From NCBI RefSeq assembly GCF_001458215.1, contig NZ_CYTW01000001.1, positions 1,364,001 through 1,428,000 of the forward strand: a stretch of DNA of 64,000 nt, in the 5' to 3' direction. This document shows, in pieces, positions 10,101 to 18,532 of the stretch. The DNA comes from Shimia thalassica (GTDB lineage Bacteria; Pseudomonadota; Alphaproteobacteria; Rhodobacterales; Rhodobacteraceae). The number at the start of each line of letters is the position of its first letter. Position 1 is the first letter of the stretch. A program made the translations under genes and the position numbers. The notes beneath the pieces are model-generated. The model searched no databases and was not told the DNA's origin. It was given only the letters and a program-made list of their open reading frames with translations.

Positions 10101-13100
10101 CACAGCGGTCACGCGGGATGCCACGACAATAAATGACGGGGCTGGTTCCCTGCGTACACTGGTGCGTATGACCAACATTGAAAACGCACGCGGGTCTTTC
10201 TTTGACGATGATCTGGCCGGCGACGGACAGGCGAACCTGCTGGACGGGAACGCGGGCGATGACATCATCACAGGTCATGCGGGTGCCGATACGCTGACCG
10301 GTGGTGCGGGCATCGATACGCTGGACTACAGCCGTGAAACGGGCTCTGCGGGCGTTGATGTCTGGATGGACATCGAAGGCGCGGAATACGGCGTTGATTC
10401 ACACGGGCACCGCGACACGCTGCAAAGCTTTGAAGTTGTGATTGGCACCGGCCATGCCGACCAGATCACCGGCAATGCGGCGGACAACGTGATCTTTGGT
10501 GGCGGTGGTAATGATGATGCTCTCGACGGGTTCGAAGGCAATGATGCGCTTTATGGCCAAGCGGGCAATGACACCATCTATGGCGGCGACGGCTCTGACA
10601 CGATGAGCGGCGGCGACGGCAACGACTATGTTTATGGCGGCGCGGGCAATGACGTCTTCATCGGTGGCGGCACAGATGATGCGATTGCAACGTTCAGCAG
10701 TGGCCTTGGCAACGATACCTATGAGGGTGGCACAGGCGTGGATATCATGTCCTACTCCACCACCACGGCCGGTATTTCTGTTGATCTGACCCTGAGTTCG
10801 GGACAGGTGAACGGGACCGAAATCGGTGTCGACACGTTGTTCTCGATCGACAATATCGTGGGCGGTCTTGGCAATGACCTGATGGTCGGCAACGCGCAGT
10901 CCAACACCTTCTCGTACTTTGGCGGCACGGACTCATACGTGGGCGGCGGGGGCGACGATGTTGTCAGCTTCCTGATGTTTGATGCTGCGGTTCTTGTCGA
11001 TCTCGACAACCCCAACGAAGTGCGCACGGCGGATCGCGCCGATGTGTTGACGGGGCCATTCCGCACGATTGCCCAGCTGTCGGGCATCGAAGGCATCTGG
11101 GGGTCAAACTATAATGATATCCTGAGCGGGAACAGAGAAGCCAACATCATACTCGGTGGCGCAGGTAACGATGTCATCGACGGCGGCCTGTCACCTTCTG
11201 AAGGTACGGACAGTGACCAGCTCTATGGCGGAGACGGCGACGACCGCTTTATCGGTCGCGCGGGTGATGGCTCTGACACCTTTGACGGGGGCGCAGGCAC
11301 CGACGCCTTGGATTACTCGGCCGAAACCTCAGGCGTGAACGCCAGCCTGACCACGGGCAACGGCGGAGATCGCGTCATAAACGTCGAACGCCTGATCGGG
11401 ACAAGCTTTGCAGATTTCCTGACGGGTGATGCGGCCGCAAATATCATGCAGGCCGGATTGGGCGACGATACGGTCGATGCGGGGCTTGGCGATGACCTGA
11501 TTGCCTATTCCGGTGGCATGGACATCGTGCGGGGCAACGATGGTCTTGATACGCTCGACTATTCAATGTTTGGCAGCGCCATTGATCTGGATTTGCGGAT
11601 CATGGGGGATGCGGTTGTTACCGGCGACACCAATTCATGGGACACAGGCCCACGCCGTGTGATCACCCTGTTGCCCGACATGGATATCGAAAATGCCATC
11701 GGGACAGATGCAAATGACCGTCTGCAAGGCAACGACCTTGCCAATATGCTGAATGGCGGTTTGGGCAACGATGAGCTGTTCGGTTTCGACGGCGACGACA
11801 TGTTCGCTTACTCGGGTGGGCAGGACAGCTGGGACGGGGGCGCGGGTGTCGATACCGCCAACTTCTCGACGTTCCGGTATGCGGTGTCGGTCAACCTTGG
11901 CACTGCAAGCCCGGGCTTTAACGCCTCTCATCGCGGCGGCAGCGACCTGTCTTCTGGGACCTTTGTCAACATGGCCCGGATGACGGGCATCGAAAACGTG
12001 ATTGGCACGACCTTTGATGACCGCCTGACTGGGGATACCATGGACAATGTTTTGTCCGGTTATGGTGGCAACGACATTATGAGCGGCCTTGAAGGGGCTG
12101 ATGTGCTTCAGGGCGGGTCGGGCGATGACCTTCTGCGTGGCGGTGCCGGAGCGGATACGCTGCAAGGCGGGGACGGGATTGATACTGCGGGCTATGAAAG
12201 TTCAAGCGCGGCAGTTTCGGTTGCGTTGTTTGACGGCACCGGATCCGGTGGCGAGGCCGAAGGCGATACGCTGTCACTTATTGAAAATGTCTATGGGTCT
12301 GCACATGCGGATTTCCTGTTTGGCGACAACGAAGCAAACGAACTTGTTGGCAACGCGGGCAATGACCTTCTTGCTGGTGAGGGCGGCAATGACCGTTTGC
12401 TTGGTGGCACGGGCGACGACGAACTTCAGGGTGGTGACGGCTTTGATCTGGCCTTTATCCGCGCTGCCCAATCGGATGTTTCGGTCGAACAGGGAGACGG
12501 CTTCTTGCGGTTGACCTCGGCTCAGGGCGTTGACATGATCCACGATGATGTCGAGTTTATCGAGTTCACCGACGGCATTTTTTCCCATACCCAGGTTGCC
12601 GCATTGGCCGGTCCCGGCAATGATACGCTGATCGGGACCTCCGAGGTGGACTACCTTGTGGGGCAGGGTGGTGCCGACCAGATCGAAGGTCGCGAAGGCA
12701 ACGACCATCTTCTTGGTGGTTCGGGCAACGACACCATGTTGGGTGAAGCTGGCGCGGATCGTCTTGATGGCGGGTCTGGCAATGACGTTCTGGACGGTGG
12801 TCTGGGGCGTGATCTGATGGCCGGCGGCTCTGGAAGTGATCTCTATACCGTGGATCAAAGTGACGATCTTGTTCAGGAAGGCCTGAACGCGGGCAACGAC
12901 ACTGTGCAATCTTCGGCAGACTATGTGCTTTCGGACAATCTGGAGAACCTGACGCTGACGGGTGAAGGCGACATAGCCGGGACCGGTAATGCGCAGGGCA
13001 ATCGTATTGTCGGCAATGCCTATGACAACACTTTGACCGGTGCGGGTGGCGATGACACCCTGTTGGGTGGTTTGGGCGTCGACACTGTTGTTCTGGGCAT

Positions 13101-16100
13101 AGCGCGCAGTTCTGTCAGCATCTCACAAGGCAGCGAGGGCCTGATCCTGAGGTCTTCAGAAGGTGTCGATGTGATTGGCCGCGATGTCGAGGTGATTTCC
13201 TTTACGGATGGCGACGCAAGCTATGGCGATCTGGCGGCCACTTTGCCCTCTGCGGTGCAGGGAACCAATGCTGGCGAAACCCGTACGGGGACACCGAATG
13301 CGGATATCATTGCGGGTCTGGGTGGCGATGACCGCCTTGAAGGTCGGGCACAGAATGACATCCTGTTGGGTGGAACCGGCAACGATGCCCTTCTTGGTGA
13401 AGAAGGCTGGGATCATCTTGAAGGCGGGATCGGCAACGACACGCTGGATGGTGGCACTGGTGCGGATCGCCTGTTTGGCGGGTTTGGCAACGATATCTAC
13501 GTCGTGGATCGGGCTGATGACGAAGTCTTTGAAGATGAAGGTCAGGGTATCGACGAGGTGCAGTCCGATGTCACCTTCGCTTTGGCGCGCAACGTCGAAA
13601 ACCTTGTTCTAACCGGATCTGGCGATATCGATGGCCTTGGCAATGAAGGCGCCAATGATCTGACGGGCAACACCGGCCACAACCGTCTTATGGGGGCGGA
13701 TGGCGACGATACCCTGACCGGTGGCGCCGGTGACGATACGCTTGTTGGCGGCGACGGTGAGGACACTGCGGTTTTTGCAAGCACGCTGGCAGATGCGGAT
13801 GTCATCTTTGGTGCCGCGAATTCGCTGAGCATTACGGATGGTGCGGGAACAAACCATTTGGAAGGTATCGAAATCCTGAGGTTCACAGACCAGACGATTA
13901 CGGTGACCGATCTGCGCAACGACCTGATCCGTGAACAGCATGTTCAGGTCGGCCCCGGAAATTATCACGACACAGATTATGGCATCGACAACTCGGTCGA
14001 AGGCGGAGGGACACAGTTCCTTAATGCTGGTACGGCCAGTCAGGGCAGCAACCAAGGCAACGAGCTGCACTTTACCACCGCTTTCCTCGATGACGGCGGG
14101 CGGGCCTACTATTCCGGCAGCGGTTTCCTCAATCAGGCCACCGCCACGGCGAATGCTCTGCGAGCGGACTTTACTGGTGGCAACACAACCCAGATGTACC
14201 TCCAAAGCATGAGCTTGCCTTTGCTCGATCTGATCAATGCGGACTGGGCCTATTTCCAGACGCATGTCTTCAGTGGCGATGACAGGTTGCAAGGGTCCTA
14301 TTTTGCGGACCATCTTGTTGGCTACGAAGGCAATGACACCATTCTGGGCGGCTATGGCGACCGTGAAAGATATAACCTGCTTACGGAAAACCCTTCGCCA
14401 CGCCCATCTCCCGAGCGTCGTCCGGGCTATTACACCAATGATCCCGAACACTTTCTTGATGATGGCAACGACACGCTGGACGGCGGCGGCGGTGATGACC
14501 TTATCGACGGGGACACCGGTCACGATTCACTGATCGGCGGGTCCGGAAACGACGAACTGTGGGGTGGTGGCGATGATGGCCACGACACGCTGCGCGGTGG
14601 GACGGGTGACGATACCCTGCATGGCGGGGGCGGCGAGGATCTTGCCGTTATCATTGCCGTCAGCACGGAAGCAACCTTCCGTATGAACGCCGGGATGCTG
14701 GAAATCACGTCGGATGACGGCGTCGACCTGATCGACGCTGATGTGGAAGAGATACAGTTCTACGACCTGACGCTCACCTATACGCAGGCCTTGGAGCTGG
14801 CGCGGGTCAGCCCATCGGCGACCGCTTCGGATGACACTCTTGTCGGCACCCCCGCAGGCGAGACCCTGTCTGGGCTGGCTGGAAACGATATCCTGTTTGG
14901 TCGTGCGGGCAACGATCAGCTTCTGGGCGGGGAAGGCAACGACACCCTGCATGGAGAAGACGGCGCAGATACATTGAACGGCGGTGAAGGTCGCGATGTG
15001 ATGAATGGCGGCGGCGGGGATGACACTCTTCTGAACTCTGATGGCAATGATGTGATGGATGGCGGAGATGGCATCGACAGCGTCCGGATCAATGCGAACT
15101 ATGCCGATGTGGTGGTTGGATATGACAACGGTATTGTCATCTCGTCGACCCAAGGCGTGGATCTGATCGTCAACACCGAGACCTTTATCTTCAATGACCA
15201 AACCATTGAAGGTGAAGAGATGTTTATCCGCGCTCTGAACGGCGCGCCGGTCTCGTTGCTGCCTTCCACATTGAGATCGGACGAAGGTGCGGTTCTGCTG
15301 GAGCTGTCTCAGTATTTCGTTGATCCGGATGGCGACGCCCTGACGTTTACCCTGTTTGGCTTGCCCCAAGGTGTGACATTGGACGCGGCCACCGGACGGA
15401 TCAGCGGATCGCTCACGGCAAGCGCAGAGCCGTTTGAGCTGTCTGTGACGGTCGAAGATGCAAACGGCAACTCGGCAACCGAATCCGTGTCGTGGCGTGT
15501 TGAAAATGTAAACGATGCGCCAACCGGCGGTCTTGTGATTGATGGCGTTCCAATGGCGGGCCAGACCTTGAGCGTGGTCTCGACCGTGGCCGATGCTGAT
15601 GGCATCGATCCGGCAACTGTTCAGTATCAATGGCTGCGTGATGGTATCGAAATTGCCGGAGCAAACGGTCAGACCTTTGCACCGGTTGCGGGTGATGTTG
15701 GCGACACGCTGACCGTGCGTATTACCTATACCGATCTTTATGGCACGGACGAGGAAGTCAGCAGCGCCGGTGTCGAAGTTCTGGCAAGTTCCGTTTCCCT
15801 GACCGGAGACGGCGCCGCCAACAGGCTTGTCGGGGGGATCGGAGATGATCGCCTGAGCGGCCTTGCGGGCAACGACACTCTGATCGGGAACAGCGGCAAT
15901 GACACCTTGTTGGGTGGTGATGGTGGGGATGTTCTGAACGGTGGCGAAGGCAACGATAGCATTGTCGGGGGCACAAGTTCGGATGACCTTCGGGATGTTG
16001 TCTATGCCGGTGCGGGCAACGACTCGGTCGACGGTGGTTATGGTAATGACGAGCTGCGCGGTGATGCGGGCAATGACACCATCGCGGGGGGCTTTGGCGC

Positions 16101-16533
16101 CGATACGGTGATCGGGGGCACCGGCAACGACACCCTGACGGGGTCTGCCTTTGCCGACCAGATCTTTGGCAGCGCCGGAGATGACTTTGTGAACGGCGGC
16201 TTCGGGCATGATCTGTTGAACGGGGGCGCTGGCGGCGACCGGTTCTTCCACATCGGGATCTTCGATCACGGGTCAGACTGGATTCAGGATTACAACGCGG
16301 CGGATGGCGATGTTCTGCACTTTGGCAACGCCTCGGCCTCGATCAACCAGTTTCAGGTCAACACAACCCATACGGCCACGGCTGCCGGTGAACGGTCGGG
16401 GGATGACGACGTCGAAGAAGCGTTCGTTATCTACCGTCCCACAGGGCAGATCATGTGGGCGCTTGTGGATGGCGGTGGTCAGTCATCGATCAACCTTCAG
16501 ATCGGGACACAGGTTCACGATCTTCTTGCATAA
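4198..16533 (+). CDS. Giant RTX exoprotein P2 (4111 aa) with family tail
   Basis: This is one uninterrupted reading frame of 12.3 kb. The ATG at 4198 follows the Shine-Dalgarno GGGAGGAG. Residues 1 to about 630 contain no RTX motif and look beta-rich and acidic; I recognise no family. RTX repeats then run to about residue 3680 in many clusters, separated by 40-100-residue spacers of the VEFIEFTDG and NVENLVLTG types common in large RTX adhesins. Residues about 3683-3865 hold a cadherin/He-PIG-like domain (VDPDGDALTFTLFGLPQGV) and an Ig-like domain (QYQWLRDGIEI). More RTX follows, and the shared tail occupies residues 3929-4111. No catalytic motif was seen. Predicted to be secreted by a type I system and to act as a surface adhesin or matrix protein; the role is inferred. 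A strong terminator follows. Confidence 0.92.
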   Translation: MRVQNTSVTFSTEGQSLWRPGPAESFRIDTGDYLIYDTGELTYNFSADAGVVEFSAQAYFGMRFGLVAWANLGEGGSWGATYELDLQVGIPDAQTVSLQNPDLSYQPRTMMHFDFSDYEIVSAEIVSEGFEIGVDGTISAGLDMIIDVSAGVRNIEVETLFKDFSFSDLNIINVDETINLITVSAELPEYTVELFSGVELTARVPQGADTEGSSEGSGVVSARGFSDTEFLALDADLDQLMTELLSKAGPQAAAVAKALQNTVFLERSFDIGPVDVDVTVVDISAHLGLGLTESVNLDIRDYSQSFDHNDPTAGRPNVNILLTTDNGTPDDTSDDLSVPARLGDSNVAIPAPYIGSNYGTATVTAEYSVDRALFGHTVGLGLNAFVAIEILKVSVDVWGLGDSWGPLFYEQFPSEEDAVIDLGTLYSDSFVVDGSIFGTDSDAYEVFFVEERIAPPGWDPTLPSAEQAVYGYFEANNQQLEALFASLNELFEDLYPGDPFLNERPVPVDPQNPPLAEYDFTGEVGKVHFLWQGAYSTEVTLAHGDGSRVTIATPTSLNVPNIPGATPAAPTYGALRVKLDSTDVIAYFSTLDEKYRGLFHSATSQEVRYSYADRDDSQLDKTIITGNVTNVLGGDGADVMIYHYDRSTSDTRGGEFFDGGDNFDVDSSLNLRPDINIGDLLIADLSHMTTTIDMNVAESVRLESLGTGLGGMIVRTYQHDPVTGDILVDPVTGERLIAEVVRDPSNPSILYDPNQVIVRNVEALALRTGSGDDYLVGGTFTDIFLTGAGDDVVRFVDSIDIAGVLEEDTYFDVDDDFAHLGDGDDVAIVQMTDMPGAEHNRQFTDHIMGGLGVDHLFIQAGNQGLRYDISTDTTSYVFGGEGIGALGDHDDFARLLSLIEETRSEMWTSDRFGNEQSFYGYADQHILMLNGTGNRGAVRFSRDVEQVSVIPETVYDSNGDPLPSNTGVGDDLLVYMGGSRYDGGIGGIDTFLADFSTWSSYQSLGRTGEGVAISLANTESYFGSTVIQNIDRLHVRGTFDFDVIIGGTLDDYIDGGDADDVLYGGGDQSSDTLIGGSGNDLFTWAADGDDFIDGGFGIDTLNIYEGGRGGGHTIALSNADGRIDLNLTTNVHAGETDAEITEFFDAIATATTYDAGFGTNTVQYTNVEHVNITGNVYADDVLLYQNGNYYNGGNSAADGDLFIADFRGQLSGINFEVRDTRSIGESNGYWLGNEVYIDGIDRGVIFGGEAFDTFAGGIYNDMFHGGGGNDILFGRGGNDTLVGGQGSDTFFYDSQGHDLVLGGTNAGNQYINGLLVRSVAEEDRLNILNSTGPLRVAIKDENGDFILSSRHGMALTNSSSEVLHELALNSHTAARWQYHTKNNSNLESTTSPDIVYAEIEAVDIAGSDLYDDLIVYQNGMAYVGGESYRDEDMFLADLRTFDENLTFNADHTVGEAYDIGQGTQIADFEQFYLLLGSGNDLVLGGDLGDTVYAGDGDDRLVDGRGDDHLVGEGGNDFFEHTEGNDTVDGGAGASDTLLIGGTGTSFQASFFDATGAQLGTTLSMAGGAPGFADFAAAYSHSTLSYTVITHGENSVEFRGVENLNMSGSSGNDVLLAGSSQSVLFGGAGNDALIGFEGDDFLSGGEGSDVYVFGSDFGDDVIFGESFGSSRLVFTAYSSIDLSYSATGFDLLVSAGSNSVRVVDYFATNTSFGLNFVFETTDGTGTRDFSSLGVTGRSNETVGQTYLGTDGADLIEAGTSERDTYRGFDGQDGFLSSAGADLYDGGASEDVVDYGQSAGPVNVNLATFSGTGGDAEGDFLVSIEAVSGTRGNDTLSGSRFNNTLSGGLGDDTLFGFDGDDVLLGEEGNDTLGGGKGADTLLGSDGSDNLWGGAGIDLLVGGDGNDTLDGGGDGDLLDDGLGDDIARGGAGDDIFAYRGGLDDWDGGAGSDYANFSNLEYAVGIDLAAADTAVTRDATTINDGAGSLRTLVRMTNIENARGSFFDDDLAGDGQANLLDGNAGDDIITGHAGADTLTGGAGIDTLDYSRETGSAGVDVWMDIEGAEYGVDSHGHRDTLQSFEVVIGTGHADQITGNAADNVIFGGGGNDDALDGFEGNDALYGQAGNDTIYGGDGSDTMSGGDGNDYVYGGAGNDVFIGGGTDDAIATFSSGLGNDTYEGGTGVDIMSYSTTTAGISVDLTLSSGQVNGTEIGVDTLFSIDNIVGGLGNDLMVGNAQSNTFSYFGGTDSYVGGGGDDVVSFLMFDAAVLVDLDNPNEVRTADRADVLTGPFRTIAQLSGIEGIWGSNYNDILSGNREANIILGGAGNDVIDGGLSPSEGTDSDQLYGGDGDDRFIGRAGDGSDTFDGGAGTDALDYSAETSGVNASLTTGNGGDRVINVERLIGTSFADFLTGDAAANIMQAGLGDDTVDAGLGDDLIAYSGGMDIVRGNDGLDTLDYSMFGSAIDLDLRIMGDAVVTGDTNSWDTGPRRVITLLPDMDIENAIGTDANDRLQGNDLANMLNGGLGNDELFGFDGDDMFAYSGGQDSWDGGAGVDTANFSTFRYAVSVNLGTASPGFNASHRGGSDLSSGTFVNMARMTGIENVIGTTFDDRLTGDTMDNVLSGYGGNDIMSGLEGADVLQGGSGDDLLRGGAGADTLQGGDGIDTAGYESSSAAVSVALFDGTGSGGEAEGDTLSLIENVYGSAHADFLFGDNEANELVGNAGNDLLAGEGGNDRLLGGTGDDELQGGDGFDLAFIRAAQSDVSVEQGDGFLRLTSAQGVDMIHDDVEFIEFTDGIFSHTQVAALAGPGNDTLIGTSEVDYLVGQGGADQIEGREGNDHLLGGSGNDTMLGEAGADRLDGGSGNDVLDGGLGRDLMAGGSGSDLYTVDQSDDLVQEGLNAGNDTVQSSADYVLSDNLENLTLTGEGDIAGTGNAQGNRIVGNAYDNTLTGAGGDDTLLGGLGVDTVVLGIARSSVSISQGSEGLILRSSEGVDVIGRDVEVISFTDGDASYGDLAATLPSAVQGTNAGETRTGTPNADIIAGLGGDDRLEGRAQNDILLGGTGNDALLGEEGWDHLEGGIGNDTLDGGTGADRLFGGFGNDIYVVDRADDEVFEDEGQGIDEVQSDVTFALARNVENLVLTGSGDIDGLGNEGANDLTGNTGHNRLMGADGDDTLTGGAGDDTLVGGDGEDTAVFASTLADADVIFGAANSLSITDGAGTNHLEGIEILRFTDQTITVTDLRNDLIREQHVQVGPGNYHDTDYGIDNSVEGGGTQFLNAGTASQGSNQGNELHFTTAFLDDGGRAYYSGSGFLNQATATANALRADFTGGNTTQMYLQSMSLPLLDLINADWAYFQTHVFSGDDRLQGSYFADHLVGYEGNDTILGGYGDRERYNLLTENPSPRPSPERRPGYYTNDPEHFLDDGNDTLDGGGGDDLIDGDTGHDSLIGGSGNDELWGGGDDGHDTLRGGTGDDTLHGGGGEDLAVIIAVSTEATFRMNAGMLEITSDDGVDLIDADVEEIQFYDLTLTYTQALELARVSPSATASDDTLVGTPAGETLSGLAGNDILFGRAGNDQLLGGEGNDTLHGEDGADTLNGGEGRDVMNGGGGDDTLLNSDGNDVMDGGDGIDSVRINANYADVVVGYDNGIVISSTQGVDLIVNTETFIFNDQTIEGEEMFIRALNGAPVSLLPSTLRSDEGAVLLELSQYFVDPDGDALTFTLFGLPQGVTLDAATGRISGSLTASAEPFELSVTVEDANGNSATESVSWRVENVNDAPTGGLVIDGVPMAGQTLSVVSTVADADGIDPATVQYQWLRDGIEIAGANGQTFAPVAGDVGDTLTVRITYTDLYGTDEEVSSAGVEVLASSVSLTGDGAANRLVGGIGDDRLSGLAGNDTLIGNSGNDTLLGGDGGDVLNGGEGNDSIVGGTSSDDLRDVVYAGAGNDSVDGGYGNDELRGDAGNDTIAGGFGADTVIGGTGNDTLTGSAFADQIFGSAGDDFVNGGFGHDLLNGGAGGDRFFHIGIFDHGSDWIQDYNAADGDVLHFGNASASINQFQVNTTHTATAAGERSGDDDVEEAFVIYRPTGQIMWALVDGGGQSSINLQIGTQVHDLLA
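15982..16533 (+). other. Shared 183-residue C-terminal tail (P2 copy)
   Basis: The tail aligns without gaps to the P1 copy: DDLRDVVYAG at its start, HIGIFDHGSDWIQDYNAADG in the middle, the EEAFVIYRPTGQIMWALVDG core and the end HDLLA. Confidence 0.85.
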
Positions 16534-16580
16534 ATCGCCAGACTGTGGTGTCCTTGGGCGTCGCGGTCTTGTTGCAGATA

Positions 16581-16630
16581 CAAAACAAAACGGGCCCCCT
16601 GGCATCACCAAGGGGCCCGCTTGTTTTGAT
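16581..16630. terminator. Bidirectional rho-independent terminator
   Basis: The strong stem CGGGCCCCCTGG / CCAAGGGGCCCG is flanked by AAAACAAAA on the left and TTGTTTTGAT on the right. It lies between the convergent ends of P2 (plus) and the DUF3604 gene (minus) and can serve both. Confidence 0.85.
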
Positions 16631-16674
16631 AGGGAAGGCGGGATGCTGGCACACCTCCGCACTTGAAAAGAGGT

Positions 16675-18468
16675 TTAGCTTTCGGGCGCGTACCAGATCG
16701 GCGAGCCCCAAGCGCGCTCCTGAATGGTGGCAGGCACATCTTCGAGCAGAGGCAGACCCGCGCGGACCGCATCATAGGTCGACCAGCGTGGTGTCGGAAT
16801 TTCGATCACACGCGGATAATAAAAGGCGTTCTCTTGGGGATCAAAGTCTTCGTCTGTCCAGCTTCCGGCAAGGGTCGCACCACCGATGTCATTGGTGAAC
16901 ATGGCTGTCGCCAGATCGACTGTGTTTCCGACAGGTGACAGTTTGCCGGTCAGCGGATCAATCTTGCGCGCGCCGGACCAGACAACATCAATGATCTTTT
17001 CGTTGACGTCTCCGTATATATCGACCCAGCCCTTGATGATCTGGATACGGTCAAGGTTGGCGCCCTGAGGGTCTTTTTCGGCATAGACCGTAAAGGTTGG
17101 CGCGCTTGGCAGTGAAGGCAGATTGCCCCCCATTGGAGTGCCCAGAAGATATCCTTCTTCGGCCATGGCGATTGGATCAGAGGGATCAGACAGACCGACG
17201 CCGCCAAACATGCGCACCTTGATGCGGGGGCCAGAGGTCGCAAAGGTTTCACGGCGTTTCATGGCATCCCAGATCGCGGCACGTGTGTTTTCGGTGGCCC
17301 AGACGCCACCGATGGACCCGATGGAAAGGTCCTGACCATCAATCCAGCCTGCAACGCTTCCGGTACGGCGGCGCTCGACAGAGCCGTCTTCCGGCCCATG
17401 TGCCCCATCAAACGAGTCTTCGGCGACGGCCGACATCAGCCCGTTGTGATTATCCGTGCCCCCCATAAACCCGTATTTGAAAGGGTTCACCCCAAGCGCG
17501 AATTCATAGGAAATGCCTTCGATAAGACCCCCGCGGACGAAATCGCGCTGTCGGAAGATGCGTCCTGAGTTTTTCTGGATGGAATCTGCGTTTTCAAAGC
17601 CGGCAAATTCATCGGCTGCCCAGAATTTGCGGTGCACTTCCGAGTTGCCTTTGACCTGCATCATCTCAATCAGGGGTTCGTAATACTGGCGAGTGCGGGC
17701 GTAATCGAGATCCATGGCGTTCCCGAAACTGTCAGTGTCGGGGAACATGCGCCCTTTCGAGGCGTTGGAATTGTGCGGGATCGCCAAAAGCTTGCGCCCT
17801 TCGGATTCTTGCGCCTTCATCCATGCCCAGAGGTTTTCTTCTTTGTTGATGTCGATATAGCTCGGGACGGACGCGGGCACGTTGTCATCGCGAAACAAAA
17901 CATTGCGGTGCAGGTTTGCGCCATTCGGGGCGGCGGACCATTCGAACCCGATAAGTGCGGTGAAGTTGCCGGGATCATTGGCTTGTTCTGCGGCTTCGAC
18001 GATCAATTGCCATGCGGATTTCGCGGTTGCTGGTCCGGCAAAGAAGGGCGGGTGCTGGGGCGTTGCGGACCGGTTCGACGAAACCACATATTTGATGAAC
18101 CAGTTCTGGCGTTCCTCGATATCCGTCAGACCGCGAAGGGCCACAAGGTCTTCGTTATCATGCCCCGGGGCGTCTTCGAACATGGTCGAATACATCTCGC
18201 CGATGTATTCGGCGTGGTCGGTCACAGCGGCAAAATCCAGCGGGCGTTTGTGCTGGGCGACCGTGCCATCGGGAAGGGTCACAGCCTCGCCTTTGGCGAA
18301 AGCCAGCGAGTCCGCAGGCATCAGGCGGGTCCCGCCGATATAGGCGTCCAAGGAAAACGCCGTGTGCATGTGTGTTTCACCAAAATAGGCGTTGCGCAGG
18401 GGATTGGGATCTGCAGTTGCAAGGGTCGCTACGGTACAAAGCGCAGTGGCAAGAAAAAACGGTTTCAT
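16675..18468 (-). CDS. DUF3604-domain exported protein
   Basis: This 597-residue protein begins with a Sec signal peptide (about residues 1-19, cleaved after LATA). The mature part opens with NAYFGETHMHTAFSLDA and later has FAAVTDHAEYIG. These HxH and DH motifs, reminiscent of the metal-dependent PHP phosphoesterase fold, are the hallmark of DUF3604. The chemistry of the family is not established as far as I know. It is the last gene of an apparent operon: it starts 64 bp after the arylsulfatase stop, and the outer-membrane gene lies upstream. DUF3604 genes often accompany sulfatases, so a periplasmic role in processing a sulfated or phosphorylated organic substrate is a reasonable inference. 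The shared terminator lies just past its stop. Confidence 0.85.
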   Translation of the reverse strand: MKPFFLATALCTVATLATADPNPLRNAYFGETHMHTAFSLDAYIGGTRLMPADSLAFAKGEAVTLPDGTVAQHKRPLDFAAVTDHAEYIGEMYSTMFEDAPGHDNEDLVALRGLTDIEERQNWFIKYVVSSNRSATPQHPPFFAGPATAKSAWQLIVEAAEQANDPGNFTALIGFEWSAAPNGANLHRNVLFRDDNVPASVPSYIDINKEENLWAWMKAQESEGRKLLAIPHNSNASKGRMFPDTDSFGNAMDLDYARTRQYYEPLIEMMQVKGNSEVHRKFWAADEFAGFENADSIQKNSGRIFRQRDFVRGGLIEGISYEFALGVNPFKYGFMGGTDNHNGLMSAVAEDSFDGAHGPEDGSVERRRTGSVAGWIDGQDLSIGSIGGVWATENTRAAIWDAMKRRETFATSGPRIKVRMFGGVGLSDPSDPIAMAEEGYLLGTPMGGNLPSLPSAPTFTVYAEKDPQGANLDRIQIIKGWVDIYGDVNEKIIDVVWSGARKIDPLTGKLSPVGNTVDLATAMFTNDIGGATLAGSWTDEDFDPQENAFYYPRVIEIPTPRWSTYDAVRAGLPLLEDVPATIQERAWGSPIWYAPES

Positions 18469-18532
18469 GAACTGGGTTCCTTGTTCGGTATGACCATCAA
18501 GGCCACAGCGTTGAGGTTATATGTGTGGTGTG

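Noticed and set aside
14527-16269. A 580-residue minus-strand open frame
   Set aside because: It is a shadow of the RTX repeats of P2. The repetitive GGxGxD codons lack stops on the opposite strand; similar frames lie opposite P1, P3-P5 and P7-P9.
4198-16533. P2 as a secreted serralysin-type protease
   Set aside because: No HExxH zinc-protease motif was seen in the head, and the RTX region is far longer than in serralysins.
16455-16898. A 147-residue plus-strand frame across the P2 end
   Set aside because: It spans the strong bidirectional terminator and overlaps two well-supported genes.
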